DNA from: Perognathus longimembris pacificus
Lineage: Eukaryota; Chordata; Mammalia; Rodentia; Heteromyidae
DNA: 64,000 nt
Reading direction: 5' to 3'
NCBI RefSeq assembly: GCF_023159225.1
Contig: NC_063162.1
Span: forward strand, 90,853,880 to 90,917,879
Shown here: in pieces, positions 57,907 to 64,000 of the stretch
How the letters are laid out: each line of letters begins with the position of its first letter
Numbering within the stretch: the stretch's first letter is position 1
The notes under the pieces: model-generated
The model's database searches: none
What the model saw: only the letters and a program-made list of their open reading frames with translations
What the model was told of the DNA's origin: nothing
Made by a program: the position numbers and the translations under genes

Positions 57907-60364
57907 CATAGGATCAATACTATGTTTAACCTGAAAGAATCCATTGAGTGATAATATTTCAGATAATTTGTTATAGGATAAAGGAACATTTGGGGACATA
58001 GAAACTCTTCTGACACTTTTCAAATCATATCAGCTACTTGTTTCCATAATCAGGGCAGGCATAAAAGACTTTTTTTTTCACTGATTCTAAAGTGTCTTTA
58101 TTGCTTTAGGATAGGCTTAGTTGTGATTTTTTAATTGAAATATCAGTCTATGGAAATTTAGATAATAGAAGTTCTTCCTTATGGTTAAAAATAAACAAAT
58201 GTAGAATAATAGCACTGTTCCATTAACTTTTCAATTAACCCTAAGTATTCTTTGTTTTCCAGTTACCCATTAACCATTTTATAACATTTTTTCAGTAACA
58301 CTAATTGTATCTAATTGTTGACCCTTTCTACCAGGAAAAGTTACAAAACAACCTGCAATTTTCTCTTTTTTTTTTTGTACATGAGAATTTTTTACATTTT
58401 TGCCATTAACTATACTAAATGTCTATGCATTTGAGACCTATAAATTCTATTTTAAAAATCAAATCCTCTATTATATTTTTCTTGGGAAACTTATGATCTC
58501 TTTTGTAGGGCTTTACTTCTCAACATTTTCTTGGTGTAAACTACGGTGCAGGGCAACAAGATTTTCTTTGTAATTGATACCTAAATGTCTCTTCTGTCTT
58601 AAGCATCTAATTTGTACTGTGAAGACATATAATTTAAGACTTGTAGCTATATAATGAAAGTACAACAGTTTGCCCTGATCTCTAATTTTCTGAGTTCTAT
58701 TGGCTATAATTAAAATTTTTGCATGTTTAAACTGCCATACAAATCAGTATGCATCAGAAACCTTTGTATATTGACAGAGACTGGGAAAAGGATGCCTTGT
58801 TCTGATTTCAGTAAACATTCTTTTTCAGGTCTGCAGGTGCAAGGCAGCCCATTCATAAACCTTGCTTCAAGTCAGTTAGAGTTACAGATGGAATACAGCA
58901 CTACTACACAAGAACTCAATTCATCTTTACAAGCACAATACAGGTTTTTAATAAAATGATTGTTGCTAGAAAATTCTAAAGGCAAGTGGGACTTTTTCCT
59001 TTGGGTATTAGGGACAAAGTATGCTCTGTTGACTAATGTATGTTTGCTAAATCTAGAAAAACACTTTATTACTTACTGGAATAGGATGGAATTAGGCTTG
59101 GCAGAAAAATCTGTTGCAACAAATATATGTCTCATTTAAGAGAGAATTAATAATGATGGTTACTTTTTTCCTTGGTATTATGTTTCACTTATTTTGAAAT
59201 CAATATGTAAGTCAGAAAGTAAACCTTAAGATAATTCACTCTAATTAACCCAGTTTCAGATAACTAGGCAAAACTCCCTAAAATAACTATTAGACCACTA
59301 TTTCTGTAACAACTAAAGTTAGTTGTAGGTTTTTATTACAAAACCCTGTTTGTAAGCCTATGACTTGACTGTTTTAATTGGTAGTTGCAGGTAGAGAGTT
59401 GACACATCAATTCAAAGCACAGAAGTAAGTTTTAGTCCATAAAAGAATCACAACCATTGAACTTACTTTTGCAAGTTTAATTAAATCAAATTATTAATTA
59501 AACTCCCCTTGAGCCTTGTAGTTGCACAAAGAAATATTTGATCTCTATGAAAAGGACATCCTAAATTGATTGTTATTACTATGATTTGTTTTGTTTTATG
59601 GCTTGCTAATAAAATGTTAACACCATACATTTGACTTTGTATCCACCAATCAAAGATACTTTAAGCACTTCTCAACTCTTGGACATGAACTTTCTTTTGA
59701 GACTGAGGGACCACAGGTGTCAGCCCCACTTTGCCCACGGATGAAGACTAGAAAGCTTGTAAAAAGGACTGAGAGCTGTCAATGTTGTTTGTTTCCCAGA
59801 ATGAACTCAATACAGATTTTTTTAAGGAAAAATAAAAAACCTACAAGAAACAGTGGTGGTAACTTAGAACCCCAAAGCATTTAATTCACTCAGAATGAAC
59901 TCTAATGATAGAAGAAACGTGTATGGTGCAGTTTCTTCTTTCATGGACTAAAATAATAGAAGATGCATTCCCATTATAAACCAGTTCCTCCACAACCTTG
60001 AGTCAAATTCAAGTGAGTAGCTTGTGGATCCAAATACTGGAGAGATGACCAGCACGAGTACAGGACATGCCCTCAAGGATGCTTTGGAACCCCTAAATTG
60101 GCTAATATAAATTCAACCCCTCCTTTCCAAACTCATCTCAAGTACTGCTTGTCCAGCACCCTGGAGCCACTTACAATGTGTCCTAATATAGTTAGCCATT
60201 GCTGTCACTGCCAGGGAAGCATGCTTAACTCCTGACCTTTCTTGAGGCCACCTGCATTGGAGGAAGCTGCCCCACACCTGACCTCCTGGTCTTAGGACTC
60301 GCTGAGATTGACATCTGCTACTTACCTGAATGGAGCATCCCCGTTCTTCCTGTAGCCAAAGTTT

Positions 60365-60391
60365 TTTTGGGGGGTGGGGGGTAGGGGGGGC
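60365..60391 (+). repeat. G-tract cluster in intron 1 beside exon 1
   Basis: Three runs of six to seven G separated by one to two bases on the plus (template) strand, about 30-57 bp past the exon 1 donor. Long enough to form a G-quadruplex in principle. Confidence 0.75.
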
Positions 60392-60422
60392 GAAGACAAG
60401 AAAACAAATCAAAGGAACTTAC

Positions 60423-60549
60423 CACTTTGGCTCAGTCCAAGAACAAGTGAGAACACCCACGCCGCCCGGAGAAACGAGGAAGGACCTCTCTGGCAGTTTT
60501 GCAGACAGACAATTGCAGCAGTCAAAAAAGCTAGGGCCGAGCGGCACAT
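60423..60549 (-). CDS. ITGB8: ITGB8 coding exon 1 (start codon, signal peptide)
   Basis: This exon encodes residues 1-42 of integrin beta-8 plus the first base of codon 43. Integrin beta-8 pairs with integrin alpha-V at the cell surface and activates latent TGF-beta. The translation begins MCRSALAFLTAAIVCLQ and ends in the hydrophobic run WVFSLVLGLSQS, which fits the long signal peptide of beta-8. Two ATGs lie in tandem (60552 and 60549). I chose 60549 because the family start is MC-x-SALAF and because this ATG has A at -3, while the first has T at -3. The exon ends at a good donor (gtaagt, from 60422). It sits inside a CpG island, as expected for a first exon. The open frame continues upstream to about 60621 but contains no earlier ATG. 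The call is by recognition of the protein family, supported by six further exons in phase. Confidence 0.95.
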
Positions 60550-61450
60550 CATGCAAAGCGCCCGCCCCGCGCCCGCTGCCTGGCGGCTTTCCTGTGGCGC
60601 GCTCGCGCCTCCGGGGCGCACCTCGCGGGCCCGCGGGCCGAGGGTCGCTAGGACCTTTGCCGCAGGCCCGGCAAGCGGACCCCACGGTGGTGATCAAGAG
60701 TTGCAGATGCGTGGGCCCGGGCACCGCTCTGCATTTCAGGGCCCTAGCGGCCCTCCCAGCTCTGCAAGTCGAGACCCGCGATCTTGGAAGGAGAGAGGAA
60801 AAAGAAAAAAGAAAAAAAGGAAAAGGAAAACACCTCCTAAGACAGCCGAGGGCCAGCAGCAGCGGCTCCACAGTCCGCACTCCCTCGGACAAAGAAAAGA
60901 GCTTTTGTTTTCTCCCCAGCCGATGGGGCTCCGCTGCTGCATAAATCAGCTTAGCGAAGAGCCAAACACAATCAAACCCAAACAAAGCCCAAAGCTGGGG
61001 GGGGGGGGGGGAGCCACCCTAATGTAATTCACTGGGTGATGTTGCTTTTGTGGGAGGGGACGCTTAGCAGGCCGTGGGAGAAAGAAGAGTAAAGTCGATG
61101 GCGCATCCGTCGGCGCGAGTTCTTCCACAGGTGGGCAGGAAGGCCAACTCCACTTAGATACCGCTTGGCAGCCCTGTCACGGAGCAGCGGGGCAAGGGCC
61201 AGGCAGCAGCGTCCCGACTGGCGAGGAAGGAGGCTCAGGGGTGCCGGCAGCTGGGGAGGAGGCTCCCGGAGCTCCTTAGCGGTCCGCAGGCATCGAAGGA
61301 GACATCGCCACTTTCTGCCGGACTGGGAGTGGAGCGCACGGCAGCTCCACTGGGAGCTGAGGGAGAGGAGGCTTGGCGCGGGGTGCGGGAGCTCGGCCTT
61401 GGAGCAGGAGCTTCGTGCCCTGGTCCTTTGGGTTCCCAATGAGCTACTCA
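60550..61450 (-). other. ITGB8: Probable ITGB8 5' untranslated leader (extent uncertain)
   Basis: GC-rich sequence directly upstream of the start codon, without a consensus 3' splice site close to the ATG, so the leader is probably continuous with exon 1. Upstream ATGs open short frames at 60734 (28 codons, stop at 60648-60650) and 60942 (68 codons, stop at 60736), and others near 61,105 and 61,290. If the transcript starts upstream of these, they are candidate uORFs. The right-hand limit given is a guess. Confidence 0.35.
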
Positions 61451-61760
61451 AGCTCAAGCGTCCCGCCGCCTAGAGCCCTAGCAGCTGGCGCACTCTGGTT
61501 TGTACCCGGTGAGGGTGCGAGGGAGGCGAGGGTAGTTATAGGTGGGGGTGGGGTTGTTCTGCCCTGTCCCCCGCACTTTCCCGCCCCCCCCCCCCCCCCC
61601 CAGCCTCCAAAAAGGGCTCCGAACCTGCTGGTAAGCAGGGCGCACTCCGGGGCCTCTCGTTGCTAGGAAACCTCCCCACGCTATAGCTAGAGTGCGCCTC
61701 GCCCCGGTCGCCTGCCGGCTTGGTGGCTGCCGGGGCTGCAGTCGGAGCTGGGAGCAGCGT

Positions 61761-61789
61761 GGGCGGGACATTGGTAAGGCATGAAGTCA
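61761..61789 (-). promoter_or_regulatory. Candidate promoter cluster: CRE-like site, CCAAT box, GC box
   Basis: Read on the minus strand in the direction of ITGB8 transcription, the order is TGACTTCA (one mismatch to a CRE, 61789-61782), then CCAAT (61774-61770), then CCCGCCC (61767-61761, a GC box). CCAAT and GC boxes this close are typical of CpG-island promoters. The cluster lies about 1.2 kb upstream of the ATG, so it fits only if the leader is long or a start site lies near 61.7 kb. No TATA box was seen. Binding is an inference from motifs alone. Confidence 0.4.
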
Positions 61790-62943
61790 CCGCGGCCCAC
61801 ACTCGCTCTTTGTTTTGCTCCCTCCAGCTCCTTTACTCTCCTTTGGATCTGATGTTGCCCATTTCCAGCGTCCACGAGAATTCCCGATTCGTAACTGCGC
61901 AACGGGAATCTCACCATGCATTCCCTTTCCTCCCGAAATCCTGCACCCCCAAGGCTGGCCCAGGGGGGTGTGGTGAGAGTCACGCAGCACCGGCGGCAGC
62001 TGCGAGCTACTCCGACCTCGGCAACCCCGGTGCTTTGTGCTCCTTTGTTCAGGGTACTCATTGACCAGCAGCTGTTGCATGGAAAGAGGAGTTCAGGGGC
62101 CTCCCTTCCCACCTCCTCGCCCTCCTTTCCCCCCAACACTCTCTCCTGAAGGACAAGAGGTGCCTTGCACACTTTGCCTACAGTGTTGGGAGTTCATCCT
62201 CTCATTACAGCCCAAGGCTGTCCGGGACTCCCCAGCCCTTGGAGAGTTGGATGTGTCCTTAGGGGCTGTTCCTGAAGCTACTGGCTGCTCCTCCTAGAGC
62301 TTTCAGCCCTTGAGCCGGACAATCTTGCTTTTTCCCAGGGTCTGTTCGTGGTTCTGGGCTTTTGCTGATTGCAGTCTTTTGACCTTATATGTCAGACCAT
62401 CCCAGTAAACCGAACCAAGAAGTTACAGACCGCAGCAAAGGAGGGAGCGAGAGAAGCCAAGGTGGAAGGAAGAACATTTTAGCCTGCTTTGAAGCTGAGA
62501 CATTTAGGTGCAGGCGTGGGGTGGTGGTTTGTGGGGCGAGAGGGCGCAGCGCTTCTGCTACTACTGGAGAGAGGAAATCCAGGTCCCAAGATTGGAACCA
62601 AAGGATCCTTTCCAATTTGAGACAGGGTGATGATGGTTCCCTTTTGCACTCAGGGCTGGGTGTTTTCCCAGTCGTGAAGTCAGACTTCTTATTTTTCCAC
62701 TTGTACCTAGCGATGTCTGTTACAGAGCACTGGCCTCTTGCTGGTATCAGACCAGGTCAAGGTGAAATAGGCAGGACTTTCCCTCCCTATTTAATGGTTT
62801 CAGTCTTCTCACTGAGTTTAAGAAACAAAAGCAAGTGGTAGACTCTTTTCCCCTTCTTTCTGTTTTCTAATTGTTAACCAAGTGAATGGAAAGTACCTGG
62901 TTAATAAATCACAACATGGAAAACTCCCCCATTTCAGGTGTAG

Positions 62944-62945
<2 letters not shown>

Positions 62946-62990
<45 letters not shown>
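62946..62990 (+). repeat. (CA)n microsatellite
   Basis: About 22 CA units in the ITGB8 upstream flank. Confidence 0.97.
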
Positions 62991-62992
<2 letters not shown>

Positions 62993-63059
62993 GGGTGCAT
63001 AGAATGAGGTAAACAAGTCAGGAATAAGGGGTCTATAAAGTAATGTGTATGTACGTGTG

Positions 63060-63262
63060 TGTGTACTAGGGCTTGAATGCAGGGCCTAGGCTCTATCCTG
63101 TAGCTTTTTCACTGAAGAATAGTGTTCTATCACTTGAACCACACCTCCACTGCCAGCCTTTTGATGGCTAAATGGAGACAGGAGTCTCACTGATATTGAT
63201 AATCAGATCTCAGCTTCCTGAGTAGTTGAATTATAGGTGTGAGACACCACTAGATGTCCAAC
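63060..63262 (-). mobile_element. Composite SINE
   Basis: Reverse complement in the ITGB8 upstream flank: GGGCTTGAATGCAGGGCC, CACTTGAACCACACCTCC, TTCCTGAGTAGTTGAATTATAGG. Confidence 0.72.
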
Positions 63263-63629
63263 AAACATGGTACATTTGAGAAGTGAAAGGCATGCTTCAT
63301 ACCTTAAAGACTGATTCTTGGAAAATATTTCTACCATAAGTATCGCACTCTAAATAAATAGCCACTACATCCAACTCCTTCTCATTTTCTGTCCTTGGTT
63401 AAAGTTTCAACATCTACAAGCTTGGTTTTAGGAAGTTTAAAAGGGAGGGCTTGGAAACTAGCTGGGATAAGAATTTGAAGATCCAAATTGTCCTCCAGTT
63501 CGAGATATGATTAGTGATGCTTCATTTGAGCAGTTTGTCATTTTTTTCCCCCAGAAAATAAGTCACTCAGGCCTAAGGAGAGCAGCTACCCTTGTTGAGA
63601 CTGCAGTGTTTCAATTAAGAAAAGAAATC

Positions 63630-63780
63630 AAAGCCGGGCTATGGTGGGTCATGTCTGCATTTAACCACCAAAAAGCTGGAAGTAGAGGTGTGGCTCAAGT
63701 GATAGGAAATCATCCTTCGGTGAAAAAGGTAAAGGACAGATCCCAGGCCCTGAGTTCAAGCCCCAAGACTGACACAAAAA
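63630..63780 (+). mobile_element. Composite SINE with internal deletion
   Basis: A B1-like start (GCCGGGCTATGGTGGGTCATG) is followed almost at once by the Geo-like half (GGTGTGGCTCAAGTGATAGG); the linker region is missing. It ends CCAAGACTGAC. Confidence 0.7.
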
Positions 63781-63795
63781 CAAGAATGAAAGAAG

Positions 63796-63845
63796 GAGAA
63801 AAGGAAGGAAGGAAGGAAAGAAAAAAGGAAGGAAGAGAAAAGGAA
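63796..63845 (+). repeat. (GGAA)n-like tract
   Basis: GGAA and GAAA units at the A-rich tail of the SINE at 63630-63780. Confidence 0.9.
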
Positions 63846-64000
63846 ATCAGATCTCTTATTCCCCTAAGAATATGCATCACTGTGTACCCTACATTATAAA
63901 ATGACCATCACATAAAAATTTCATGACATATTTTTAAAATCTAACTCTTGAACCTGATTGTAAATGGCAATTTAAATATTAAACAAAGCATAGGCTTGTA

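Larger units (their letters stand above)
33493..60422 (-). other. ITGB8: ITGB8 intron 1
   Basis: A 26,930-bp first intron linking the CpG-island exon to exon 2 across a split Glu codon (G|AA). It is mostly single-copy AT-rich DNA with scattered SINEs, microsatellites, MIRs and a MaLR-like fragment, listed separately. Large first introns often carry enhancers, but I cannot identify one by eye. Long stretches with nothing I can name include 41,070-42,060, 46,260-48,480, 50,120-52,200, 57,910-60,360. Confidence 0.9.
60430..62060. promoter_or_regulatory. CpG island spanning ITGB8 exon 1, leader and promoter
   Basis: This is the only GC- and CpG-rich block in the window, densest at 60,540-60,790 and 61,080-61,800. 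It contrasts sharply with AT-rich flanks. It covers exon 1 and extends about 1.5 kb upstream of the start codon, as expected for a housekeeping-type, TATA-less promoter. Long homopolymer tracts occur inside it (G run near 60,997-61,011; C run near 61,584-61,601). The exact transcription start cannot be read from the sequence. Open frames on both strands here are a by-product of GC content. Confidence 0.85.
62061..64000. other. ITGB8 upstream flank
   Basis: Sequence beyond the CpG island. It contains a (CA)n array at 62.95 kb, a minus-strand SINE at 63.1 kb, a partially deleted composite SINE at 63.65 kb and a GGAA-rich tract at 63.8 kb. No exon of a neighbouring gene was recognised. Confidence 0.6.

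Noticed and set aside
60552..60621. N-terminal extension of ITGB8 starting at 60621
   Set aside because: The frame is open there but the codon at 60621 is GTG, and no ATG precedes the tandem ATG at 60552/60549.
60330..61027. Long overlapping open frames of 188-217 codons on both strands in the CpG island
   Set aside because: They overlap exon 1 and the leader in other frames, some start at non-ATG codons, and their composition (Arg, Pro, Ala-rich, low complexity) is what GC-rich DNA gives by chance.

Overview
The window is nuclear DNA from a mammal. It is intron-rich and AT-rich, has one CpG island, and is full of short interspersed repeats. The repeats point to the rodent superfamily Geomyoidea (kangaroo rats, pocket mice, pocket gophers). 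About a dozen copies of a two-part SINE are present: an ID-like left half derived from tRNA-Ala, followed by a non-ID right half. This matches the IDL-Geo SINE, which is described as restricted to that superfamily. The species cannot be named from the sequence alone.

One protein gene can be supported: the 5' half of ITGB8 (integrin beta-8), on the minus strand. Seven coding exons were assembled by joining splice sites: exon 1 at 60423-60549, exon 2 at 33407-33492, exon 3 at 27575-27749, exon 4 at 16292-16538, exon 5 at 14201-14366, exon 6 at 13473-13631 and exon 7 at 3366-3461. They add up to exactly 1056 nt (352 codons) with matching phases, GT-AG junctions and no stop or frameshift, so the gene looks functional. 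The product covers the signal peptide, the PSI domain, the start of the hybrid domain and most of the ligand-binding beta-I domain. The remaining exons (rest of the extracellular region, EGF-like modules, transmembrane segment and tail) lie beyond the left edge. No other protein gene, tRNA, rRNA or CRISPR array was found.

Layout: 1-3365 is the start of intron 7; 3366-16538 holds exons 7 to 4; 16539-33406 holds introns 3 and 2 with exon 3; exon 2 is at 33.4 kb; 33493-60422 is the 27 kb intron 1; 60423-62060 is exon 1, the 5' leader and the CpG-island promoter; 62060-64000 is upstream flank. The gene is read from right to left.

The rest is mostly retroposons: IDL-Geo SINEs, a second composite SINE family with a B1/7SL-like left half and the same Geo-like right half, 5'-truncated L1 3' ends, a few older MaLR-like and MIR elements, and microsatellites. 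The most informative structures are a 5'-inverted (twin-primed) L1 with a 16-bp target duplication at 216-985, nested SINE/L1 insertions at 38.6 and 48.5 kb, and an IDL-Geo SINE inserted in sense orientation only 10 bp past the exon 6 splice donor. Nothing here looks like a new biological system. This is an ordinary vertebrate gene locus with an interesting repeat history.
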